A stretch of DNA of 32,649 nt. Source: CAZVIJ01 sp964626735 (lineage in GTDB: Bacteria; Patescibacteriota; Dojkabacteria; JAOAGR01). Location: contig CAZVIJ010000015.1 in NCBI GenBank assembly GCA_964626735.1, forward strand, positions 1-32,649. The letters run 5' to 3'. Positions 14,685-22,500 of this stretch are shown here, piece after piece (position 1 is the stretch's first letter; every line of letters begins with the position of its first letter). The translations under genes were made by a program, and so were the position numbers. The notes beneath the pieces were generated by a model. That model had not been told where the DNA came from. It saw only the letters and a program-made list of their open reading frames with translations, and did no database searches.

Positions 14685-15521
14685 TTAGGCTTCCGGTACG
14701 GCAACATCCGCGCCGCAAGCCTGCATCCAATAGTAAAGCATTTTTCGCGCTTCCATCGCCTGTACGAATTCGTTCGGCTGGATCCCTTTATATGACCACT
14801 CATACCGAGGATACGGCTGATCGTTTCGATCCCTTCGTTCATCGGCGAGATCATACAGCTTAACAGCCAGCGAATACCTCCGTGAGTTCATTCCGCCAGG
14901 AATTAGGGTATTCAATTGGTCGACTTGGCCGTATCCCCGATCAATTACGCCTCTCCTCTCTTGATCGTGCAAGCGATGCAATGCAACAAGAGCAGCGTAC
15001 GCGAAATCGTGATTGAGCACCGCCGGCTGATAGTCGCTTTCTACCGTGATGGACGGGACAACGTAGCGCCCATTCACCAGGTAATAGCTTGAGAGCGTTA
15101 CGAATCCCAATGCGGCCAGAGCCATCAATCTCTTGCCGTATTGTGCATTCCAAATTGTTCTCAGTATGTGGGTAATATCGCCCTTCTCTCCTTCTATTGA
15201 TAGTAGGTGACCGAATTGGGCGTATTTCCTATTCCATTTGAAGCCTTGAAAGTCACCGGTACTGGAAATCGTGACACCATCTTCCCGTTGGTCGTACTCC
15301 GATTTGTATGTCGTAGAAAACGGATGACCTTCTAAAAAAGCGCTCGTGATAAGCCTGGCATCGAGCGACCTCAAGGAAGAGGGAGCCGTTAGTTTCTTCA
15401 ATTCAATGCCTATATCTTGGGTAGCGTACATGCGGTATTCACTAAACGATCTCGGCAAAATGATGCCGTTCATATGCCGAACTTGCATATCTGCATGGAC
15501 TGAGGAGTCGAGATCAAACAT
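14685..15521 (-). CDS. hypothetical 278-aa protein, possible paralogue of the divergent neighbour
   Basis: I do not recognise the family. The protein is mixed alpha/beta, with a helical stretch at about 165-185 and a Tyr/Arg-rich C-terminal third. There is no signal peptide. Residues 145-161 (SYYLVNGRYVVPSITVE) resemble residues 142-159 of the divergent protein at 15592 (SYYLRNDGRLVSPVLHIE). In both proteins the segment is preceded by a Leu/Ala helix, which suggests two diverged copies of one gene. The ATG at 15521 is supported by TATAAT (15533-15528) ending 6 nt upstream. Confidence 0.75.
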   Translation of the reverse strand: MFDLDSSVHADMQVRHMNGIILPRSFSEYRMYATQDIGIELKKLTAPSSLRSLDARLITSAFLEGHPFSTTYKSEYDQREDGVTISSTGDFQGFKWNRKYAQFGHLLSIEGEKGDITHILRTIWNAQYGKRLMALAALGFVTLSSYYLVNGRYVVPSITVESDYQPAVLNHDFAYAALVALHRLHDQERRGVIDRGYGQVDQLNTLIPGGMNSRRYSLAVKLYDLADERRDRNDQPYPRYEWSYKGIQPNEFVQAMEARKMLYYWMQACGADVAVPEA

Positions 15522-15527
15522 CTCCCT

Positions 15528-15533
15528 ATTATA
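15528..15533 (-). promoter_or_regulatory. extended -10 box for the gene starting at 15521
   Basis: TGG-TATAAT on the minus strand ends 6 nt before the ATG. Confidence 0.65.
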
Positions 15534-15578
15534 CCACGCGACTATCGGTCTAATATTTCAAATTACAGGATATGCGGA

Positions 15579-15584
15579 TATAAT
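15579..15584 (+). promoter_or_regulatory. -10 box for the gene at 15592
   Basis: TATAAT ends 7 nt before the ATG at 15592. Confidence 0.65.
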
Positions 15585-15591
15585 CCCGCAT

Positions 15592-16401
15592 ATGCTTCAC
15601 GCAATACCGTTAGCCCACTCCGAATCCTTTGTTGCGGAGGGGCCACATCTTCCATACGTACCCGATGCTACAGAACAGGTGCTTCGCGACTACGCCCGGG
15701 AACTTCAGGTCGCAGCGCATGGCGGCCTAACACTAGACATGTCACATTTCCTCGCCGGCTCCGTAATGAACGGAGGAATACTTAGGTTCGACAGCGTATT
15801 TTACTTCGACAGCTCGACAGCGGGCCTTGCGACTTCTAGCTTGAGCCATACGGTAAAAACAATCGGCACGGATCACGATATCGATGTAGCAATAGAAAGG
15901 ATCTCGGGGAACGGAGCCAGTCTTCCGGTAAAGCATAGCGCTGCTCACCTTACGGATCCTCAGTTTCTCTTGGCATCTCTAAGGTTAGCATCGCGAGGCG
16001 CTATGCTCATGCAATCGTATTACCTGCGTAACGACGGCAGACTCGTTTCTCCCGTTCTTCATATCGAAGGCACCGATCCGGAAAGAGAAGACCGATCACT
16101 CTATCCTACAGCCGAGCACGTACAGGCCATTGCCCAAGAAACCGATTTCAATCGGAGGGAGCAGTTAATCAGGAACGCTTTCGGGTATTGCAGAAAAGTA
16201 TTTTCGGTTGTCTCAGCGATATACGTATATCCAACTGCGGCTGTTGATGATTCTCCGCCTGCACAGATGGATGCTGCAACAATGGTAACGGGAGATCGGC
16301 TCTTCGGCGAGATCGGGAACTCCCGGGACAGGCTCATGAACTGGCTTTCGAGCTACGAGATCTTTACCGCTGCGGACAGGAAATCGGTACATACCATATA
16401 A
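15592..16401 (+). CDS. hypothetical 269-aa protein, possible paralogue of the divergent neighbour
   Basis: I do not recognise the family. It appears alpha/beta without a signal peptide. The frame is open far upstream (to 15346), but that part overlaps the divergent gene and its promoter. TATAAT ends 7 nt before the ATG at 15592, so I start it there. A local match to the 278-aa neighbour (SYY, then Gly-Arg and a beta strand ending in Glu) suggests common ancestry. Its stop codon TAA lies inside the -10 box of the next gene, whose ATG follows 7 nt later, so the two are packed as tightly as possible. Confidence 0.75.
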   Translation: MLHAIPLAHSESFVAEGPHLPYVPDATEQVLRDYARELQVAAHGGLTLDMSHFLAGSVMNGGILRFDSVFYFDSSTAGLATSSLSHTVKTIGTDHDIDVAIERISGNGASLPVKHSAAHLTDPQFLLASLRLASRGAMLMQSYYLRNDGRLVSPVLHIEGTDPEREDRSLYPTAEHVQAIAQETDFNRREQLIRNAFGYCRKVFSVVSAIYVYPTAAVDDSPPAQMDAATMVTGDRLFGEIGNSRDRLMNWLSSYEIFTAADRKSVHTI

Positions 16402-16402
16402 T
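16397..16402 (+). promoter_or_regulatory. -10 box containing the upstream stop codon
   Basis: TATAAT includes the TAA (16399-16401) that ends the preceding gene. It ends 6 nt before the ATG at 16409. Confidence 0.6.
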
Positions 16403-16408
16403 ACACGC

Positions 16409-16837
16409 ATGAAAGCAACAGCAGAAACGGTATTTACAGACCATACCGGTGGCGATATGCCCTGGCAATATTTGTTGGCTGTCGGCGTCACGATATGCTC
16501 GGGAGTGATAAACGCTGCGCGCCCATTCGTTCGATACGCTTGGGAAAATGCAGCACTATTCCAGAGAACGTACCTGAACCCGGCAGAAATCTTGAATATC
16601 GTCCACCTGATTCCCCGTAAGGTTGAAGAGTTGAGCTACGCATGCTCCGCGATCGGTCTCATCCAGGTTATTACGGGTAACAGCGTTTCGTTTCCCGAAG
16701 TTTGCTACAATTCTCCCCCCTTGCCTTTGTTGGAATCGGGCAGGAATCTTGTTCTTGGAGCAATACTTGGCGGCGTGATTTCGGCAACCGCCGCGTTCGC
16801 GCATCGTTCACGCCAAAATGATGAAGGACCGTCATAA
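16409..16837 (+). CDS. small integral membrane protein, 142 aa
   Basis: Hydrophobic helices are visible at about residues 19-38 and 112-131, with a weaker one at 77-93. A soluble, partly charged section lies at 40-75. There are Cys residues at 30, 79 and 99. The C-terminus is polar (HRSRQNDEG). I do not recognise a family. The start is set by the TATAAT ending 6 nt upstream. The gene ends inside a perfect 8-bp hairpin that separates it from the convergent secreted-protein gene. Confidence 0.7.
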   Translation: MKATAETVFTDHTGGDMPWQYLLAVGVTICSGVINAARPFVRYAWENAALFQRTYLNPAEILNIVHLIPRKVEELSYACSAIGLIQVITGNSVSFPEVCYNSPPLPLLESGRNLVLGAILGGVISATAAFAHRSRQNDEGPS

Positions 16838-16847
16838 TCGACGGTCC
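16826..16847. terminator. 8-bp hairpin between convergent genes
   Basis: GGACCGTC (16826-16833) and GACGGTCC (16840-16847) form a perfect stem with loop ATAATC, which holds the stop codon of the plus-strand gene. On the minus strand it is followed by a T-rich stretch, so it could stop transcription of the gene from 17514. Confidence 0.5.
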
Positions 16848-16869
16848 GCAAATACAAAAGCTATGCTTG

Positions 16870-17514
16870 TTACAGGGCGTTATGCATATCCATCATTTTT
16901 CCATGCCCCTTCATCCATGGACCTCGGCTATTCAGGACTTTATCGACGATTAAATCCTTATTCTTTTTCAATTCATCGGCCTTTGATTGGGAAAGGACTC
17001 CGTCCTTGAGGGCTTTATCCAAATTCTCGTCAAACTTTTGCGAAAGGAATGACTTCAAATCTGATTCAGATTTCCCTTTCGATTTCGCAATCTCGAGCAG
17101 CGTCTTGCCGCCTTGGTATTCTTGGATCATGGCAGCCTTATCGGTACCGAGGAATGCAGCGAGGTCATCCAAGTTAGGCTGAATCATGCTTTTTCCCCAC
17201 TCTTTCCGGTGCATACCTTCGTATCCTTTCAGTAGCGGCGCATTGCCGTTTTCTACGCCGGATTTCATTTTGTCCGCTTGGCTTTGGCTCAACCTACCGT
17301 CTTTGACGTCTTGGTCGATTTGTTCCTTCGTTGCCTGCTTAATGCTATCGGCCAGCTTCTTGCTGTCTACGCCGGCTAGCTGCGCGACCCGATCCAGGAA
17401 AGCCGAACCGTTCGCGCTCGTGCTTTGCGCGTAGACTAATGCTCCTCCTGCCGCAATCGTTAAAAATGCTACAGCACCAAGTGAGGCGATGATGATTTTG
17501 TTTTGGGATTTCAT
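16870..17514 (-). CDS. secreted helical protein (DUF2680-like repeats)
   Basis: A 214-aa exported protein. Residues 1-30 form a signal peptide: Lys2, a hydrophobic core at 7-27, and likely cleavage near Ala29. The mature part has two related helical units, about 37-85 and 116-184. Each has a Leu-Ala start, then Asp-Gly-x-Leu-Ser-Gln-Ser-(Q/K)-Ala-Asp. The LLEIAKSKGKSESDLKSFL pattern is familiar from DUF2680-like secreted proteins found in many Gram-positive and uncultivated bacteria; their role is not well known. I start at the ATG at 17514, not further upstream, because only this start gives a normal signal peptide. A palindrome lies next to its -10 box. Confidence 0.8.
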   Translation of the reverse strand: MKSQNKIIIASLGAVAFLTIAAGGALVYAQSTSANGSAFLDRVAQLAGVDSKKLADSIKQATKEQIDQDVKDGRLSQSQADKMKSGVENGNAPLLKGYEGMHRKEWGKSMIQPNLDDLAAFLGTDKAAMIQEYQGGKTLLEIAKSKGKSESDLKSFLSQKFDENLDKALKDGVLSQSKADELKKNKDLIVDKVLNSRGPWMKGHGKMMDMHNAL

Positions 17515-17534
17515 GTAGATTTGTTTACACGTAT

Positions 17535-17557
17535 TTGAGAAATAATTCTCAACTATA
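17535..17557 (-). promoter_or_regulatory. -10 box with adjacent operator-like palindrome
   Basis: TATAGT (17557-17552) is a candidate -10, leaving a leader of about 30 nt before the ATG at 17514. Directly downstream, sharing base 17552, is the inverted repeat TTGAGAA-ataa-TTCTCAA (17535-17552), placed at the expected transcription start. A repressor bound there would block initiation. The divergent winged-helix gene at 17643 is the obvious candidate. Confidence 0.45.
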
Positions 17558-17622
17558 TAGTAGAGGGCGATTATGAAGCCTAAATGAATGGGCACACTTG
17601 GGTAAAATGAGTCATTCTACGG

Positions 17623-17628
17623 TATAAT
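17623..17628 (+). promoter_or_regulatory. -10 box for the winged-helix gene
   Basis: TATAAT ends 14 nt before the ATG at 17643, leaving a leader of about 7 nt. An earlier ATG at 17630 opens only a short ORF in another frame. Confidence 0.5.
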
Positions 17629-17642
17629 CATGAATCAAGCAC

Positions 17643-18770
17643 ATGGTGTCTTCGATCACACAACTGCCGACGCCGGGAATGCTTCCGCTACCCGTTGAGA
17701 AGGCAAGTACGATAGTAAACCTCGCTTCAACCATCGAGCGATGCCTGTTTTTCGCAGGCTACCCTGAGGCAGAAGGTTTATCGCATACCCCGATGTTCGA
17801 GCACTGGCAAAATTCCGTTCATTTCCCCACTTTTACCGAGTTCAACTATGATTCCCTAAGGATGTGGGTTCGGAGGTATGTTGAACCATCAGGCGTACTC
17901 GTTAAAACACGCCCGCGGTTCGACTACGAGTACCGAATGTCGCCGGGGGGCAACTTGTTCGCGAGAGGCGTAAGCGGTTTGTTGTTGGATTGGGCATTGA
18001 AACACGTAGACGACGAAATATATCTCGATGAAGTGCTGAGCAATTCCCAACAGACAAGAAAGAAGGAATGGAACCAGGACGGGTACGGGACATTGGCGTA
18101 TCGGGTAGCGTTGCTGGAAGCGCTCTGTTCTGTCAGCAGCCATGGCGCTAAACCGTCCGAACTTGTCGCGTATCTGGATGAACGCGGCATCAAACGGCAT
18201 CAATCGACTGCCATCTACAATATCGATCTCCTGGAGGATGCTAACGTAGTCCATTACGGGAAAAACGAGCCGAGCATCGTGGTACTCGGCACCCGCTCCG
18301 AATTACAGGAGATTGCGTCAAGGGCAATTCCTCACCAGATGCCGAGTCGAACGATCATACGCAAAACGCTCGTCGGCATTCTTCTCGATCCCGACTTAGG
18401 AGAGCTAACGTTCGATACGGTACGAACAATCCTCACCGATCTCGTTACCGAGGAACGGTACATTTCGGATCCATGCATCTATAAGAATATCCGGGATTTA
18501 CTGGAGGAACTTCATGCGCTCAACCTCGTGAAGCTGAACCGGGTTGAAGGGATCCAGTACCGGGATTATGCCGTAGCTTTCAATGGCGGAGAGGCAATGA
18601 TTGCCTCGCGAGAGTTGGCAGAGATATACCAGGCTGTGTTTAGCGGAGACGTCATAAAGCTGCGACATGGCGCACAAACAGGAAAGGAAATAGTAAAAGA
18701 TCGCGATAAAATGCGCCGCTTGCTTACAACCCCAAACCGCCGCGACAGGATACGCACACGATCGTACTGA
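17643..18770 (+). CDS. probable DNA-binding protein with two or three winged helices
   Basis: A 375-aa cytoplasmic protein. Residues about 152-216 (helix, Pro-Ser-Glu-Leu-Val helix, Ala-Ile-Tyr-Asn-Ile-Asp-Leu-Leu recognition helix, then two strands) and about 238-313 (same order, with Ile-Tyr-Lys-Asn-Ile-Arg-Asp-Leu-Leu) look like winged helix-turn-helix domains. A third may lie at 65-120. The tail is very basic (RRDRIRTRSY) and may add DNA contacts. I do not recognise a family. It is divergent from the secreted DUF2680-like gene, whose promoter carries a palindrome, so it may regulate that gene or itself. The ATG at 17643 is the first usable start after a stop at 17631. Confidence 0.7.
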   Translation: MVSSITQLPTPGMLPLPVEKASTIVNLASTIERCLFFAGYPEAEGLSHTPMFEHWQNSVHFPTFTEFNYDSLRMWVRRYVEPSGVLVKTRPRFDYEYRMSPGGNLFARGVSGLLLDWALKHVDDEIYLDEVLSNSQQTRKKEWNQDGYGTLAYRVALLEALCSVSSHGAKPSELVAYLDERGIKRHQSTAIYNIDLLEDANVVHYGKNEPSIVVLGTRSELQEIASRAIPHQMPSRTIIRKTLVGILLDPDLGELTFDTVRTILTDLVTEERYISDPCIYKNIRDLLEELHALNLVKLNRVEGIQYRDYAVAFNGGEAMIASRELAEIYQAVFSGDVIKLRHGAQTGKEIVKDRDKMRRLLTTPNRRDRIRTRSY

Positions 18771-18787
18771 CAAAATCTCACTCCCGT

Positions 18788-18813
18788 ACGGTTTGATTGA
18801 TAAAAAACCGTCT
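18788..18813 (+). terminator. weak hairpin after the winged-helix gene
   Basis: ACGGTTT and AAACCGT form a 7-bp stem followed by CTTT. It overlaps the -35 of rpsP, so termination and initiation would share the same DNA. Weak evidence. Confidence 0.3.
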
Positions 18814-18825
18814 TTCCCCTATAAT
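18797..18825 (+). promoter_or_regulatory. rpsP promoter
   Basis: TTGATA (18797-18802) and TATAAT (18820-18825) are separated by exactly 17 bp. The start codon is 16 nt after the -10, giving a leader of about 9-10 nt. Confidence 0.7.
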
Positions 18826-18841
18826 CCAGAAGTATTTATAT

Positions 18842-19093
18842 ATGGTTAAAATCAGACTAAAGCAAACCGGCAAGAGGAATGCGCGAACCTACAGGATCGT
18901 TGTAGCTGACGCTCGCGATAAGCGGGACGGAAAGGTGCTCGAAACCCTCGGTACGTACAATCCAATTCCAGACAAGTCCAAAATGACTCTAAACCTTGAT
19001 TTAACCGATCAGTGGCTGAAAAAAGGCGCTCAGATGACTGAAAGGGTTGCAAAAATTTACAAATTAGTAAAGAATAATCAAGTAGAGGAGTAA
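18842..19093 (+). CDS. rpsP: 30S ribosomal protein bS16
   Basis: An 83-aa protein, the normal length of bS16, a small-subunit assembly and structural protein that binds 16S rRNA. The family pattern is plain: MVKIRLKQTGKRNARTYRIV at the start, then VADARDKRDGKVLETLGTYN, and later a Trp followed by Lys-Lys-Gly-Ala-Gln-Met-Thr. The ATG at 18842 is the conserved start; an upstream in-frame extension crosses the promoter and is rejected. It heads a two-gene operon with khpA, separated by 3 nt. Confidence 0.97.
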   Translation: MVKIRLKQTGKRNARTYRIVVADARDKRDGKVLETLGTYNPIPDKSKMTLNLDLTDQWLKKGAQMTERVAKIYKLVKNNQVEE

Positions 19094-19096
19094 TTT

Positions 19097-19393
19097 ATGG
19101 AAGATGCTTACACTAACCCAACCGGTGCTCATCAAAATGACGACCAGAATCGCCCGAAGATCACCCCTGAGCAGCTAAAGGACTTCATCACGTACATTAT
19201 CGAAAATATTGTCACGCAGAAGGATCAAATCGACATCGCACTTATGGAAGATGTTCCAGGCTCATATACCGTTCACATCAAGGTAGCACAGGAAGACAAA
19301 GGTAGGGTTATCGGTAAGAATGGCAATACTATCAATGCGTTACGCGCACTTGTGCGAGTATTCGGTAGAATCATCATCTTAATCCAGGATTAA
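19097..19393 (+). CDS. khpA: KH-domain RNA-binding protein KhpA
   Basis: A 98-aa KH-domain protein of the KhpA/YlqC family, which binds RNA and, in Firmicutes, pairs with KhpB to affect cell envelope growth and small-RNA activity. The GxxG loop is GKNG at 73-76, inside GRVIGKNGNTINALRAL. About 20 extra polar N-terminal residues precede the domain. It follows rpsP as in most bacteria. The Shine-Dalgarno GAGGAG (19086-19091) lies 5 nt before its ATG, so SD-led translation is used at this operon-internal gene. The operon ends here: rimM, trmD and rplS, which often follow, are absent. Confidence 0.93.
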   Translation: MEDAYTNPTGAHQNDDQNRPKITPEQLKDFITYIIENIVTQKDQIDIALMEDVPGSYTVHIKVAQEDKGRVIGKNGNTINALRALVRVFGRIIILIQD

Positions 19394-19420
19394 AGTCATT
19401 GTTAATTACAGAATAATCTA

Positions 19421-19444
19421 AAGAGGCTTCGAAAGCCTCTTTTT
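19421..19444 (+). terminator. intrinsic terminator of rpsP-khpA
   Basis: AAGAGGCTT (19421-19429) pairs with AAGCCTCTT (19433-19441) around a three-base loop, followed by T residues. The A-tract on the other side could make it work for the minus-strand gene as well. Confidence 0.85.
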
Positions 19445-19506
19445 CATTTCGGTTTTTGAGAAACGGTTGCGTACTTCCTATCGGAATGTTCAACTGCTGG
19501 TACCTA

Positions 19507-22500
19507 TTACGCGGCAGGCTTAACGTTCAAAAGAGTTTTGGCTTTGTTGGTGAAGGCTACAAATCCCGTAACGGCAAATACTAAGAGCGACACGACAACC
19601 GATCCCCATGTATGCGTGTAGATGATGTTGAGCAAAAGCAACATCGAGATGAAGAAAAATATCGGCTTGGAGGGATCCACGCTAAACGTCCGGTATGTAA
19701 ACGATGATGAAAGGTCACGCGATGAATCCAACACGAGAGCGAATGTATAAACGATCTCCGCAGGCATGGTGATGTTCGCACTGAATTGCTGCATTTTGTA
19801 CCGGTGATGCGAAACTTCCAGCACGTATGCGCCCGCAGGCAATTTCAGGAAATACTTTCCTCCAAAATCGGTCACTGTTTTCGCGATCACAGTTCCCGAC
19901 TGATCTTTCGCTTTAATCACGGCAAACGCGATCCCCTGATGGGTCAAGTCGTCGGTTACCGTACCTGAATTTTCTCCCTTTTTCTTGAATACCGTGGAAA
20001 GCGCGCTAAAAAGTACTCCATTGAGAAGAAGGAAATTGATGAGCATCACAAGCGTCGAGAAGCTCGGCATCACCAAGAAGATTGCCGCGGGAACCCACAA
20101 TATTCCGCCTTCCTTTACGACACCGGCAAGCGGCTGAGGCAAACTATCGGAGATGGATCCGACAAGATGGTCGTACGATTTCGAAAGCGGCAAAGACGAT
20201 AGAATAGGCTTTGGCGGGGATACCACATTGTCTTTTCCTGTCGTTACGGTAGCTTGGAATTCGGTACCGGCGTAGGATATCACGACTTTATACGTACCGT
20301 TCTTTACCGATTTGAATGTAACCGAGCCGCTGGCATCGGTGACTCCTTTCTCACCCGTTGGGAACGTAATAACCGCTCCAGCAATAGCGCTTCCGTTTAT
20401 GTCGAGGATTCGTATATTCAAATCCGATCTGCCGGAAGTCGATCCGCTCGATGAGCCCGTCGTCCTGGTTGGAGTCGTCGCGAACGTAGGCGTTGCGGTC
20501 GTCTCGCTTCCTTCCTGACCATTAGGCTCGGGTGTCGGGGTTTCCGTCACGTCTACCGGAGGGGTAACGGTAAGGACAGCACCGGGCAATGAACTTTTGG
20601 TAGGCTTTGGCGTTGTAGTAATCGTCGGGGTTGGTGTCGTCGAGCCTGAACCCGGAAGCGTAATAGTCATGGTATGGTCAAGCACAGAGCCGAGCACCGC
20701 ATTTACCGCGTTAGATAGATGCAGAATAATTGTTTCATTCGGATCGTTCTGGTTATCGGCATTGATATGGACCGAAATTGTTCCGACCGTTGCGCCTGCA
20801 GGTATCGTCAGCGTACTTCCGTTCAGCGTGAAATCATCGCCGCTTGTGGCGCTCCCTCCAGTCAGCGAGTAATCAACCGTTATATCTTCGGGAAAGGAAC
20901 TGCTCAGCAAAACCGTGATGCCGATATCCGAACCCGATTCATCCGTAATGGACTGGGATGCCCCGAACTGTACCGTGGGCATTTCGGTGTATGACGCCGT
21001 AAAGTCATGTACAGTAGGTGCGGCTGTTCCGGTTGACGATAAGAAGCTTGCCCTAAACTGCAAATATTGGGCATTGGGCGAAGAAGGAATATTTCCCGAT
21101 AGCTGCGACCAAGCCGACCAAGATCCATCGGGAGTTGAAGTGGTACCCGATCTTGTTTCTAGAACCAGAGAGGAATTCGCCGGAATATCCGAAGTCGACG
21201 TCAGACTCGTCCACTTGGCATTGGTATTGGTTGATTTATCGAGAATAGACGAAACGTACTGGGCAGAAGTCGGGTATCCGGTATTGAGTGTTACGTCGGT
21301 TAGTATCGGCGTATTGAATGGATCGCTCGTCGCAAGGCTGGCCTTGTACTGAACCAGATTCTTCGATGTTGCGCCCGATATCGCCCCGCCGTTGGTTACC
21401 GGCGACCAGCTTCCCCAATTGTACGTAACGGTATCGATTCGGATATAGTCGATATCCATCGTATCTGTTCCCCCAAACGTTCCGGCCGCCCACGTCGGCT
21501 CGAATCCGATTCTCGTAAACGGATGCGTTGCCTGTATCCGTATCGTAACCCATTGATTGTTCTGTACGACATCGCCACCGCTGCCATCCCAATTCCAATC
21601 GTCGAGGTATACGAAGTCCCGGAATGTAGGGCCGGGAGTTCTCGTGGTGCTCGTATAGCGGTAACGAACTTCCACGGTGGTGCCGGCGGAAAAGTAGCCT
21701 TCAGCATGTCCCGTATCGATCCAGAAATCCACTCCCCCATTTCCGGTTCCGCCGCCGTACGCGTTTTGCGGATTCGAAAGCCGCATGATACCGTCGCTTT
21801 CCACGGCAGATCCCATATTCGTACCCCAGGAATAGTAGTCTCCTACAAACTCGCTTGGGTTGCCATCGTTAAACTGATTTATATAAATATTATTTTTTGT
21901 TGCGGTTCCGAGACGCGCTTGCATGGCAACCGACGTGCTGGCGGGAAGCGTAGCGTTCCACGACAGCGATTTCGAGGCAGAATCGCTTACTTCGAATGCC
22001 CGAGATTGGTATTCCCCGGCAGGCAGGTACTGCTTCTTCTTATGGTATGCCACGCTGCCGAAACCGGACATGAACATCATGTCGTTTGCGGTATCGAAAA
22101 CTACATTGTCTACGATACCGTCCATATAGTTGTAATTGAGAGCCGAACCGGTGTATTCGTTGTATTGGGTATCGTCCGATCCGGTAACGGTGCCGGCAGT
22201 ATCGATAACCGACGAACCGGCGTTATAAGTAGATACGAACAAAAGATGGGTGGATGTTTGGTACGCTAAGTCAATTACTGTTGTTCCATGAAGTCCGGGA
22301 TTTGTCTGATACGTATATTTATAGATGGTTACCAAGGTATCGTCGGAGCCGGTAGTCGTATTGTTCGTATCGATTACGGAAACACCGCCGTTACTGTTAT
22401 CGTAGCATCCGATGTAGAGAAGCTTGAGCGTCGGCTCGTAGAGCACGGCTCTATTATCGTTGCAGATAAGCGCTGGCGAGGATGAACTCGAGTAGTTCAT

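Noticed and set aside
15346..15591. N-terminal extension of the 15592 gene
   Set aside because: It would overlap the divergent gene and cover both promoters. The TATAAT 7 nt before 15592 marks the likely start.
17515..17595. 27-residue extension of the secreted helical protein
   Set aside because: It would put the signal peptide inside the protein and cross the promoter and palindrome.
18797..18841. 15-residue extension of bS16
   Set aside because: The bS16 family starts at MVKIRL, and the extension covers the -35 and -10.
21523..22269. 248-aa plus-strand ORF inside the propeller protein
   Set aside because: It is antisense to continuous domain-rich coding sequence and has no promoter or domain of its own.
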